A stretch of 64,000 nucleotides of DNA, from positions 1,488,001 through 1,552,000 of the forward strand of contig JALJCS010000018.1 in NCBI GenBank assembly GCA_023055355.1. The letters run 5' to 3'. The notes under the pieces are model-generated. The model saw only the letters and a list, made by a program, of their open reading frames with translations, had not been told where the DNA came from and made no database searches. This DNA is from Agelaius tricolor (lineage: Eukaryota; Chordata; Aves; Passeriformes; Icteridae). The position numbers and the translations under genes were made by a program. Shown here piece by piece: positions 21,301 to 32,346 of the stretch (position 1 is its first letter; every line of letters begins with the position of its first letter).

Positions 21301-24300
21301 GTGCTGGCTCTGAGCAGGAATTGAGTCCTGTGGATACTCTGAGTGGCAGTGAAGGCTTCCATCCTACCTGGTCCCTCCTTTTCCCCCCTCACCCTTTGCT
21401 TTTGTGTTGGTGAAACACCTGTTTTTTCCTTTCTTGTCAGGCATGTGTCCATCTCCAATGTTGACACATTCTGATCTTCTGATAATGCATTATAAATCTC
21501 AACCTTTCTTAATCTCATGTTGATCAAATAACATTTAAGATTGATGCAGGGAAAACCTGCAATAAAAATGTACACCCTTGTTTGTGATATGGAGCTTGAC
21601 ATTTTGCAGTGTTTACTTTCCTTGAACTCTAAGTGGTTTTACATAAATACACTAATGCTGTGCATGGATTCTGCCTTAACATTGTGGTTTATGGCTTAAT
21701 TCATTTGAATTCTCCTGTTTTGTAGGAAAATATTTGAACTTTATCTGTCTACATAAGATCAAATATGTAGTCACCCCTAATGCAACTCCATTTGGTGATA
21801 CTTTAGTAGTCTCTCAAAGTCAAAGTCGAGGAGTATGGATGGAATGGAGCATGTAAGTTTGCACAGTGACTGCTGATCTGTGGATAAACAGTCTTTTAGC
21901 CTCCAGCAGGATCATGCTCTCAGTGTGCAGAAGTATTACACACACAACTGGGCTTTTCAATTCCTCTCGTTGGAGGAAGGGCATGATTGAATTATTACAA
22001 AGCTGGAATACCACAGCTCTTGTATTGCAATGACATACTTGATTCTCAAGTCCTCAACTTCTCCTTTTTCTTTTGCCTTGATCTAATACAAACTCTGGAT
22101 TAAGTTCCATGTGCAGGATGGGATTCAGGAGATAGTGAAGGGAGAGAAGGGGAACCATCACTGTCCATGTACACATCTGTCCCTGTGGCTGTGTGGTACC
22201 ACTTGTCTACTCTCCAGTGCTCCATGACATGCAAAACCTGCTGTGCTCTTTCTTTTTTTTTTTTGCTTTCCAGTACCTCTTCATCTTTTTTACAGCTCTT
22301 GCTGCAAGCATTAGAAGTCTTGATGGAAACTGAGATATTCTCTTCTGGATGTAGTGTTTATTATCCAGACTCTGCTCTTGCTTAACCTGTTTTATCCTGT
22401 GTAAGAAAGCTGATGTTCTGTAATGCTCTTAATGTGTCCTGGAGCTTCAGACCTCCTTTGTCCCAGAAAGTCTACAGAATCAATACAGAATAATTAGCAT
22501 TTGTGGCTTATCCAAATATCGGCAGCCCTCTGGAATTTAAATAGAGGCAAAAGAGTGACTTAATCCTTCTCATGTCTGAGAAAAGGATGAGGCTTAAGCT
22601 GTGTCTTGGAAAGCTGTTGAAATAGAGGAGAGAACTTTGGCTTCCTCCTGGCCTACACAGGGACACATTGCTTTAGCAGGAGGGATGGAAGTTAGAGGGG
22701 AAGCAGCAGAGCCAGCTTATGTATGGCAGGGTTAAAAACCTGCTCAGGCTATCTGAAAACACTTCTTGACTTTGGAGACTGGATACTCACAAATTATTTT
22801 TGCTGAACAGGCATTCTAGAAGAGTAGTTTCCTTACAATAAGAGCAGCAAAGCCAGAGGCTGTCAGGCCAGGAGCTGCCTTGCAGAGGTGGGCTAAAAGG
22901 TGCATTTTTCTCAGCAGCAATTAAAAAAAAAGCTCTGGCATTGAGCCACAAAGGGAAAACCAGGGCATTTGCAAAATTAGCAATAGGTAGTGAAGAATCA
23001 AACCCAGATGGTTCTGTGCTGGCTTTCACAAATACCTGTGCCTTCCACAAATGGAGGGTGTTTTTCTTTATTGTGTGTGTCAAAGTGAATGCAAATATTG
23101 TGGGATGTGCAGCCACTCGTGGAGTGTTGACTCCACTGTGTTCTGTAACCTCTGTCTGTCAAGAAACAAGGCTTTTGCCATTCATTGGGTGCTCCACTTG
23201 CTGCCATATGTGGCCAGAAGAGAAAAATTGCTTCTCAGCTCAGAATCTCTTTGATATGCCTGAGGTGCTGTCAGCTGTGGTTTGCTGAATATGATAATGT
23301 GAATTGACGTTATCAGTTACTGTCTGAAACCTGCAGAGTGATCTGGGGAAATGAAGCCTGCTGCTTCTCTGGGGGGAAAGGCTCTGAAAACAGAAGGTTC
23401 TTGGTTGAGTTCAACTTTGTAGGAGTGGTATCTTGAGAGTGAAGTCTGTGAGGCACAGGAAGTGTGGGTGACATGGGAGTGTGTGGGGAGTGACTGGACA
23501 GGGATGAGGAGCATCTTGGGGATGCAGGTGCATCAGTCCTGGGTGCCATGACTGCTCCAGAGCATCCTTCTAGCTTGCCTCTCATCTGCTGGGGTTTAAG
23601 GAATTTATTTTGACCTTGTATTTAAAGGATGGATTCCTTAAAAAAACCCACTAAACTAAACCATAAAGTACTTTTTTGTTGCCTTTGATTGATTGAAATT
23701 TTGGAGTAAGGTTCCCACCTGCAAGTGTGGCAGGCACCTTCTTTAATATGATGACAGATGAAGATTTGGCTGTGAGGCTGCACACGGGGGCTGTTTGGGG
23801 GAGTTGGAGCACTGACTATCCTGAACTGTTCAAGACTTCAAATAATCCTGATACTATTAAATTTCTTTTCATGTTTTCTTGATATATGGATATTGTTGCA
23901 AAATTTCTCCCCAAATTAAAATACATACAGAGATATTAAGGAGTGCTGGAGATTCTTTAGCAATTTCTTTGAGACACCAATCTCATTATGTGCTTGAGAC
24001 TTCAGCTATTTTTTTTAGTTTATTTTCTTTTCTGATATTACCTGCAGCATTGGTATGTGATGCTTTAAAAAGCACCCGTTTGCTGAGTAGGAAGATAACC
24101 CTGGGACTTGTTTGTAGCACACACGTTTTGTCCTGTATCTGGTGTTGGAAGTTGATGGATGTTTTTCCTTTCAGGTTTCCCAGAAGATGAATTGCAGCTG
24201 TGAATGTCAGTGCTGCCCAAGTTAGATCCCTCCTTGTACATGCTGTCCCCATGGTTTTTAACCCAATACTCTACACTGCTTTTAAGTATGCATTATTTTT

Positions 24301-26244
24301 ATTTAAGTTCTCTTGACTAAACCCCAGAATTAATGCAATTAATTCTGCTTGCTTAGAGCAGCAACTGGCTGCCTGATACTGCCCAGGTGGCTTCTGCATC
24401 TGTGGCTTCAGTCTCATTTCCCCCTTTTCAAAGGGTTTGTGTGTGTATCTCCCCCTCAGCACTCAGCCTCCTGCATTGTATAGGGAGGAATGTGGGATGT
24501 GGGCTGGCTTCCTCTTCCCTACTGTGCCTTTGAACCTCTCCTTTGAGGACTCTTTATTGAGTCATTTTGGGGGAAGAAGGTGACTGGAGAGCTCTTATGT
24601 CAAATACAAAATAAGACTGCAGCCATATCACTTGATACTGTTCCCCTTAAATGCCAAATTGTGAATTTCCTTAGAGGCAGAATGAGTTTTTTGGGCATCT
24701 CTCCAGGAGTCAAAGAATCCAAATTCTAGAGGTCAGTGGACTGAAAAAAGCCAAGAAAACAAGAAGTTAATGCAGAAATAACTGAAGAGAAAGAAGTTGA
24801 AAGCCCCTCTGCCTGTGCCTGGGCAGGTGACCCCTTTGGAGCTAATGGCCTACAAGATGGGCATGTTCCTTCCTGCAGGGCCCTTTGATTGGGGAAGGCA
24901 GGGTCTTCACCAGGCCATGGAGAAGTTGATGTTCTTGTGAGGGTGGGCTTGCAGGTGAGGCTCTCTGGTAGCCACAGGTGAGGTGGGCTCCTGCCCCACC
25001 CACTGTGGTCAATCACAGCTGTGCTCAGCCCAGGGGCTGCTCCTGTGTGTGCAGGTGCTCAGGGACCTGCAGAGTGAGGTGAGGAGAGCCTGTCAGGCAT
25101 GTGTTTGGAGAGAAAAAGGTGGTAATTATGCAAATCTGCCGGTCCTGTACACCACCACTACCACCTCCCCCCTTCCAATGCTCTCATGAAATCATTTTCA
25201 CAGAGAATGTAAAACTGCCTCTTTGGTGGCAGATGCTGAATTCTCCAAACTTCCTCTAAAGTTTTATCTCTGGTCAGTTTTGTAGTGCTGTGGAAACCTA
25301 TTTCCTCCATGCCCCCAAGTTATGGGTATCCTCAGCTGGACTTGAGGAACTCCTTTTGTAACAGCAGGACTACCTCAAGTACACAGGGCACTTGTATCCC
25401 CTGGGAGTATTCCAGGTGTTATTTCCAGTGGATTGGTTATTTTATGCATTGTGTAAAGTTGCTCTATGACTTTGATTCTATTACCCACTCCTGGAGCAGT
25501 GCCTGTGTGCAGGGAAGGGTGCTTTCAGTGCTAGACTGCAGTGAAGTGTAGATTCAGTTACAACTTATTTCTTGGTGTAAAACTGAATTTACCAGCTGGG
25601 TTTTTCAGATTACTGTCAGCTTAAGTACCTTCAATCTCCAGCTTTTTCTGTGCCAGTTTTTGCAGTTCTATGTATTAATTCTGTTTGTTTTGAATAGCTG
25701 TTACTTTATCATCTATCTAAGGCTAATTCAGATTGTGTATCTAATGATCTCTTTAGAAGTTGAAGCTGATACAATAAAAGTGTGAAATGTCTCGGCATCC
25801 CATAGCACTCAGCTTTGTTTTCCTTTCTTGTCTTGGATGCTGAGGTGATGCTGCCTTTCCCCTGCACCTCAGATGTGCTGAGTGTTCCTAAATGGTTTAT
25901 TTCCTTTGACATTCACTTTCCTTTGAAGAAGGGCAGCCACTTCGTATGTGTCAGGCTTGTACTGGAATTCTAAATACTTTAATGCATTCTTATTATCTGC
26001 AAGGGTGGCTGGCTAATTAGTTAGCTCAGTAAATAATAGCTTGGTGGTGCCTCTGTGAGAAATGAAGGTATGCACACCACGTTTCTGGGCTTTTCAATCC
26101 CCCACAGTGCCTGGGGAGTCACTGGCTCTGGGTGAATGGAGGTGATGTGGATGAGGTTGGCTTGGTCTGAGTGCCCTCAGTGGGATCTCCCTCCTGGGCA
26201 GCCAGGGCTGCTTCTGAGCCCTTTTGGCTTCTCATAGACTTCAC

Positions 26245-26694
26245 CTGACTCCACAGATGGTGACCCTACAGAGCTGCCCCAGCCCTGGCCCAGCCCAGGC
26301 AGGAGCTGGAGCTGCTGGAGCCAGGCCAGAGGAGGCTCCAGGATGAGCAGAGGGATGGAGCAGCTCTGCTGGGAGGAAAGGCTGGCACAGCTGCCATTGT
26401 TCACCTGCACAGGAGAAGCTTTGGGGGGACCTCAGGGTGGCCTTGCAGGGCCTGAAGGAGCCCCAGGAAACCTGGAGAGAGACAATTGACAAGGGATGGA
26501 GGGACAGGACACAGGGAATGGCTCCCAGTGCCAGAGGGCAGGGATGGATGGGATATTGGGAATTGTTCCCTGTGAGGGTGGGCAGGCCCTGGATCCCTGG
26601 CAGTGCCCAGGGCCAGGCTGGACATTGGGGCTTGGAGCAAATGAGATGATCTTTAAGCTCCCTTCCCACCCAAACCATTCTGAGATTTTGTGAT
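26245..26694 (+). mobile_element. CR1 LINE 3' fragment, plus orientation
   Basis: Contains gaggctccaggatgagcaga, ggaggaaaggctggcacagc, gggacctcagggtggccttg, gtgagggtgggcaggccctg and gcccagggccaggctggaca. It ends in cattctgagattttgtgat at 26694. It is the same subfamily as the copy at 5383-5662, in the opposite orientation. Confidence 0.9.
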
Positions 26695-28871
26695 GGAGAG
26701 GAGATTCTGCTGCTTTTGCTGCTGCCAAGGCTTGAGGTTCTTGACAATTAGTCAGCTTTTCCTGCTGTTCCTGGTTTCTAATGCCTATTGCTTCCTTTCA
26801 AAGGCAACTTCATACCTACTTTTTCTGTTAGTGTATTGCAGGTTAAGGCTGCTGAATCCCCACCTTACAGGAGCACTTTTAAATCTGTTGCAAATTAAAC
26901 CTATTTATATTTCTAATAATGAATAAAGGATACATTAATTCTAACTTTGAATGTCTTGTGACCATATTGGTAAAATTGCTTTATTATCTGTTTCTCCAAG
27001 CTGTCTTGCCAGGAGTTAGGTGGCTTTATTCCCAGATTTATAATGCATTCTCTTCCTCTTGGAAAGGGCATATGCTGCCTTGGCTCACTCCTTTTAATTT
27101 GAGTTTTGCAGGGGTCTGTGTTGTTCCAATTTTAGTTCTATTTCTAAAGCCTTTTGCACACATGTAAAATTTGATAAAAACTACAATATCTCAAGGCTTT
27201 TACAATTACTGCAGGTGTAAACTTCAGCCTGCTTTTCGTGCTTCTGGATATATCTATTAATTCATGTAATCTGCAAAGGAAAAACTTGAGATATTCCTTA
27301 GATAAGGTTTCTAATTAACATAAAAAAGAAAAAGCAAGCCTGTAAAAAAGCAGCTCCAGTGGTATATTACTCACCAGCCCCAGCAGTTCTCTGGTGGCTC
27401 CTGCCAGAAGTGGTTTGTCCCTCTGATAGACATTCCCCCATCCATCCTGCTTCTCCCATCTAACCAGGCATACTGGAAGTGAGATGAATTGACCTGTAGC
27501 CACATTTAACCAGTTGTCACTCAGCAAAATCCCTTGGGAGGAAACAGCTGGAAGTGTTGACAAAATATTGGGCAGCCCCCGTTGAGGTGCTGGTTGTCAC
27601 TCAGAGCAGCCTGGCTCAGGTCTCACCTGGCTGCACTTGCCTGGGGCATCTGGCATTATTTTGATCTGGGTGCTGCATGAAGGTTTAAACTCTAGGTTTA
27701 AAACCCAGCTTTTATCAGCAGCTGTGATCCACTGCAGGGCCTGTGGGGGCTGTTGTGATGTGCTGCTGTCCTGCTCCTTTTCCAGCACAGGTTCTGTGCT
27801 CCTGTCTGGGCTGGGGGGCAGCTGGGGGCTGTGGTCCAGGAGAAGGAGCAGCCTGGCTGGGAGTGCTGGAGTCCTAAGCCATGGCAGCTGTCAGCAGGAA
27901 GGGGCAGGAGCACAGGAGTGCAAACTGCAGGAGAAGGATGCAGAGTAACCCTTTTACATCTGGAGCTGGTGAGATGGAGATACATTGCCTCTGCCTCTGT
28001 GACATGGAGGCAGGAACTGCCCTGGTGTGGAGGTGGGGGTGTGACCTGAGATGGGCTCAGGGGGTCAGAGCATGCTGGTAGTAACCCCAAGGTGTGGGGC
28101 TCCATCCCTGTGTGGGCATTCCCCTGGGAGCTGGACTCTGATCCTTGTGGGCCTCTCCCAGCTCAGGATATTGTGTGACCTGAGCGTGCTGCTGGAAGTC
28201 AGAGCCTGCAGCTGCCTCTGAGCTCAGCTAACAAACACCTGCAGGGTAACAAGAAATAGAAACCTGAGCCATTTTGCAAAGGGTTTCAGGTACTTTTGCT
28301 TGGTTAATGCTGGGTCTGGTCTGAATTGTAGAGTCCCAGCATCATGATGTGATGGAAACTGGGGAAGCTCGATTCCATGAAAAGCCAGCTTTAGCATGTG
28401 ATGTATTATTGCCAATTTGGGTTTTCTTTTGCACTTTTAGGGAAAAGATGTATGTTGCTACAGGATGACTTTCTTGGCACCCTGGCACTTTCCTACCATT
28501 ACTGATCTTAAAAATAGATATTTTTGCTTCAGTGGTAGAAATGTGCTGCAGAGGTGTAGAACCTTCGTGCTATATATCATAAAACATATGCTATTAACTT
28601 GCTAGATATGAGAATAAGCCTTAAGAGAACACTGGTAGATAGATCTGTTACCTAGAAGTGTTATAAAAGTAGTACAAAATGTTTGAGAATCTGTTGTTTT
28701 TCAGACCTGACAAACACCTCTCTTCATCCCTTCCCTTCCTCCCCCACACCACAGGTGCAAATAATAGTAAAAAAAAATACTTTTTGCTGTTGCAATAATG
28801 TTTTTTCAAGGTAGCACTAGACAGTAACTTTAAAGGTTTGGTTTCACCATCACTTAAAAGAAGACTTACAG

Positions 28872-29094
28872 GATCATAGAATATCCTGGCTTGGAAGAAC
28901 CCACAAGGATTTCAATGCCCTGCCCAGACCCCGCAACAATCCCACCCTGTGCCTGGGAGCATTGTCCAAAGGCTCCTGGAGCTCTGGCAGCCTTGGGGCC
29001 GTGCCCATTCCCTGGGGAGTCTGGGCAGTGCCCAGCACCCTCTGGGAGAAGATCCTGTCCCTGAGATCCAGCCTGAGCCTGAAGTCTAAAAAGC
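28872..29094 (-). mobile_element. CR1 LINE 3' fragment (different subfamily)
   Basis: Starts gatcatagaatatcctggct and continues ttggaagaacccacaaggat, gtgcctgggagcattgtcca, then tctgggagaagatcctgtcc. This is a minus-oriented CR1 3' end of a subfamily distinct from the 5383/26245 copies. It breaks off near 29094 and is followed directly by a CR1 reverse-transcriptase-derived piece in the same orientation. Confidence 0.85.
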
Positions 29095-29865
29095 TCACAT
29101 TAGGTGGCTTTCCTCAGTGAACAAGGTGGGATCCCCTGTTGCAGAAGGAAATCAAGTTTGGCGAGCAGGACTTTCCCCTCCTGTAGCTGTGCTGGTTGTG
29201 ACTGATGCCTCTGTTGTCCTCCAGGTGTTTTTCAACACCTCCCAGAATAACCTCCCCAACTTCACCCAGCACTGAAGTGAGACTGACAGGCCTGTGGTTT
29301 CCGGGGTCCTCCTCCTTGCCCTTCTTGAAAATCAGAACAATGTTCCCCAGCTTCCAGTCAGCTGGGACCTCTCCAGATTGCCAACACCACTCAAAAATCA
29401 TCAAGAGAGGCTTTGCGATGATATCAGCAGCTCTTTGAGGATTCTTGGATGAATCCCATCAGGCCCCTGTAGGTTTGTAGGGATCCAGCTGGAGCAGCAG
29501 ATCCTGCACGATTTCAGGGTCACTGGGAGCTGATCATTGTCACAGTCATGGTCCTCCAGCTCAGGGCACTGGGACCCCCTTGGTCCATGATCCATGTTGA
29601 AGACAGAGGCAAAGAATGCATTAAATCTCTGCCTTTTCCTGTCCGTGAGATGATCCTCCTCATCCTGGAACACACTGAAGTCATCTCTGCACTGCCTTTT
29701 GCCATTAATATCTTTGTAAATTGTTATTATTCCACAGCTCTGGCAGCTCCAGCTCCAGTTGAGCTTTGTCCACATGGATTTTCTGCCTACAGTGGGAGGA
29801 GCAGCATCTCTGTGTTCTTCCCACATCACCTGACTCTGGTCTCACTGGGCACACTCCTTCCTCTT
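29095..29865 (-). pseudogene. Decayed CR1 ORF2 (reverse transcriptase) remnant
   Basis: On the - strand one frame reads GEVPADWKLGNIVLIFKKGK, then EEDPGNHRPVSLTSVLGEVG and a RGKSCSPNLISF motif. An adjoining upstream frame carries FNAFFASVFN and GPDGIHPRILKEL. These are hallmark non-LTR CR1 reverse-transcriptase N-terminal motifs. The two pieces are in different frames and interrupted by stops, so no active enzyme is encoded. The catalytic YxDD region is absent. In sense order the RT N-terminal pieces are followed by the 3' fragment at 28872-29094, so a single copy with an internal deletion is possible. Confidence 0.85.
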
Positions 29866-29871
29866 TAGCCT

Positions 29872-29915
29872 CATTTCCAACCTGGCCTTGGACACTTCCA
29901 GGGCTGGGGCAGCTA
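29872..29915 (-). mobile_element. Short CR1 fragment
   Basis: The phrase ccaacctggccttggacact and then tccagggctggggcagc is a standard CR1 3' segment in minus orientation, out of order relative to the ORF2 remnant next to it. It suggests a separate, older insertion. Confidence 0.6.
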
Positions 29916-31119
29916 CATTTGGTTCTTAGGATGTGAATTCTTACAAACCAGTGTTTTTAGCTGCTCCGGGTTTTGCCCTTGAGTGGGAATTCCAGACTGA
30001 TTACAGGGATTAGGAATTGTTTTTAGCCTGGAGCAGTCCTGAAGCTTTTGGTCAGTTGCCATTAAAGTTAAAAGATGCTGTGAAATGTGGAGGAAGACCC
30101 ATGCACTCTCCTGATTTTTCTTTTTCATTAGGGAACAGACTGCAAGACTGAAGTTGCAAATTATAGCTCTCCTGTGAGAAAATAAGATTTTTTGAGGATT
30201 TTTTAATATTAGTGAAGCGACTGGAAGTATGTTACTAACTTGAAATATTTGGTTTGAAGACAGTGGTTTTGATAACAGAAGTAAAGCAGGCCTCTCTTGA
30301 TTATAACCGCATTACATAAAAAGAAGTGACCAATCCACTTACCAGAATAGAAATCAGCCTGTGTACTTGCCTTGATAGAAATTATTTTAATAATCACCAA
30401 AAAAGTCCTATTTTCTGCTCAGAAGGAATGTGGGTTTGATTTTTTTTCCTGGCTCAGCTCACTAAAACCTGTTCATGTTCTTTATCATATTTTTCACCTT
30501 GTGCCTATGAACAATCTGGATCAAGTATGTGGACTTGTCATTTAGTCCTAGTCCTGTCAGTAGTTAAAAACACTTCTCTTGCATAAGCAAATGTAGCAAA
30601 CAGGATGGAGTAATTATAAGAAAACCCTTTTATGACTCCTTCCATGAGTAAACTTTCCATTAGGGGGTTTGTTTTGAGATTTGCTTTTGACTTTTAAATA
30701 TTTTTTGATTTATATCAGTTAATTCCCCAGGATCACTGATTGCATGTATTTCATAATGTGACACAGGAAATCCACCTAAAATGTTTCTATTTTATATATA
30801 TTTAATTAGCTGCATATGTGTGCATAATTAATGCTTTAGAGGGATAGGGTGGTTAGGTTGTTTTGTTATTTGCATAAGCTCGTATTTTTTTGAGTGCTTT
30901 GCTGGTATTTTCCTGCTTCCCATGTGTGCCTGATGGCCAGGCAGGGTGGATTAGGTTTTGTTGTTGACTGTGCCAGCACAGCCTGAGGTTGGGGCAGTGG
31001 CAGTGAGCTGCTTCCTATGTAGTAGGCTAGGGACAGGCGTTCGGAAGATTTCAGGCTGTAACAGAAAATTACAAGAATCTTTCTACCCCCCTCCCCATAG
31101 ATAAAGATCACTCTTAAAA

Positions 31120-31390
31120 TGTAGCCAGACGTATAACCCCCCTAACCTATGCATGCCAGTAACTTTCCACTCCATACTAACCCTAGAAAATATAGCCAAA
31201 CCCCTGTCTGACGTAGAGAAACCCCTTAATCCATAAATACCCTTGAAACCCCTCAATAAACACCTTTAACCATCCACCACATTGGTGTTAGCGTCCGTTA
31301 TTAGCCACAAAAAATCCCACAGAAGAAATCGCAGTGCTAGACTCCGATACCAAGTCACCGTAGCCTTCACAAGAAAGCAACATTCCTACA
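31120..31390 (+). mobile_element. Probable solo LTR related to avian alpharetroviruses
   Basis: The candidate begins TGTAG (31120) and ends CTACA (31390), perfect 5-bp inverted termini. It contains a TATA-like ccataaatac, then a polyadenylation signal within cctcaataaacacctt, then ccaccacattggtgttagcg, which strongly resembles the R-U5 border of avian leukosis-type LTRs. It is C-rich on the + strand, unlike its surroundings. No clear target-site duplication is visible and the 5' border could lie further left, near 31057 (TGTAACAG). No gag, pol or env sequence accompanies it, so it is an old, coding-free relic. Confidence 0.6.
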
Positions 31391-32320
31391 GTTGTGCTAT
31401 GTTTGCATGAACAATTGAAATTGCTTTCTAAAGCTGATGCTCACTTATTAATTTGCCTGATGAAGACTACTGGTTTTGAATAAATGGACGGTAAAAGTAG
31501 GTGTCAGAAAGTTCCTCTCTTGATGATGCAGCTTTATTGGGGCATATTCAAATGATGGAGTGCCCACTAAGAAGAAGGAAGCAGTCTGCAGCCGGGTGGC
31601 ATCAGCTCATTTGAATGTGGCATAAACCTTTTTCATGTGTCTCTGGACAGTCTCCTGGCACCCTTTGTCAAGTTAATTGTTGTCCATAGACAGCTCTAGG
31701 TATGAAGGGACAATATCCCTGGGATTTATCTGCTGGGTGCACTGGAGTCTGCCTCCTCTTTGTGTGTGTTTCCATTTGTCCCTGTGTTTGAGGGAGTGCT
31801 GTCAGACAGGAGGGGCTGGGGAAGGTGTGGAGCACTCCTAGCCCACAGCTCTGGCAGTGATCCCACTGCTGTGCCAGTGCTGTGTGCTCAGGAACCTCCT
31901 GCTGCTGGCCTGGGCCCTGCTGGGAAGGGACAGCTCTGCAGCAGGGGGGGCAAGGACTTGGAATTCATTCCAGAAACACCTCTTGGGTGTGGAACAAAGC
32001 AATGGTTTTAGCCAAGTTTCAAATTTGTCACAAATATTTACACTGCTGACTGATCCAAAACTTGGTGTGGAAGAGGCATTGCAGTTTGTTCAGCAGCTCC
32101 CAGCACTGAGGGTATTCTGAGTGGTCTGTAAATAACTGGAATTCCTTAGTCCTGATGCTGTTGTGTTGTTACAAAGTGAGCTCTCTGGGTGTTTGCTGAG
32201 TTTAACTGTGGGTGGTATTGTAGCTGGTCTAGAGACTTGCTGTGGCCGGGAGGAATACCTGGCAAGAGTTCATTGCATCTGAGACATTGAGGCTGATGCT
32301 TCATAGGTTTAGTAAAGCAT

Positions 32321-32346
32321 TGTCCTGGTTTGGCAAACCCAGGACA
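32321..32346 (+). repeat. Near-perfect short inverted repeat, LTR-end-like
   Basis: TGTCCTGGTTTG and CAAACCCAGGACA face each other with a 1-nt gap and one extra C in the right arm. TGTCCTGGTTT is a frequent start of songbird LTRs, so this may be an LTR end remnant. It is too short to decide. Confidence 0.4.

Noticed and set aside
26241..26747. 168-codon open frame on the - strand
   Set aside because: It is the antisense of a CR1 3' fragment.
31100..31390. Nuclear mitochondrial insert, suggested by the C-rich, A-rich + strand
   Set aside because: No mitochondrial gene order or rRNA/tRNA match could be recognised, while TATA-like, AATAAA and R-region features fit an LTR.
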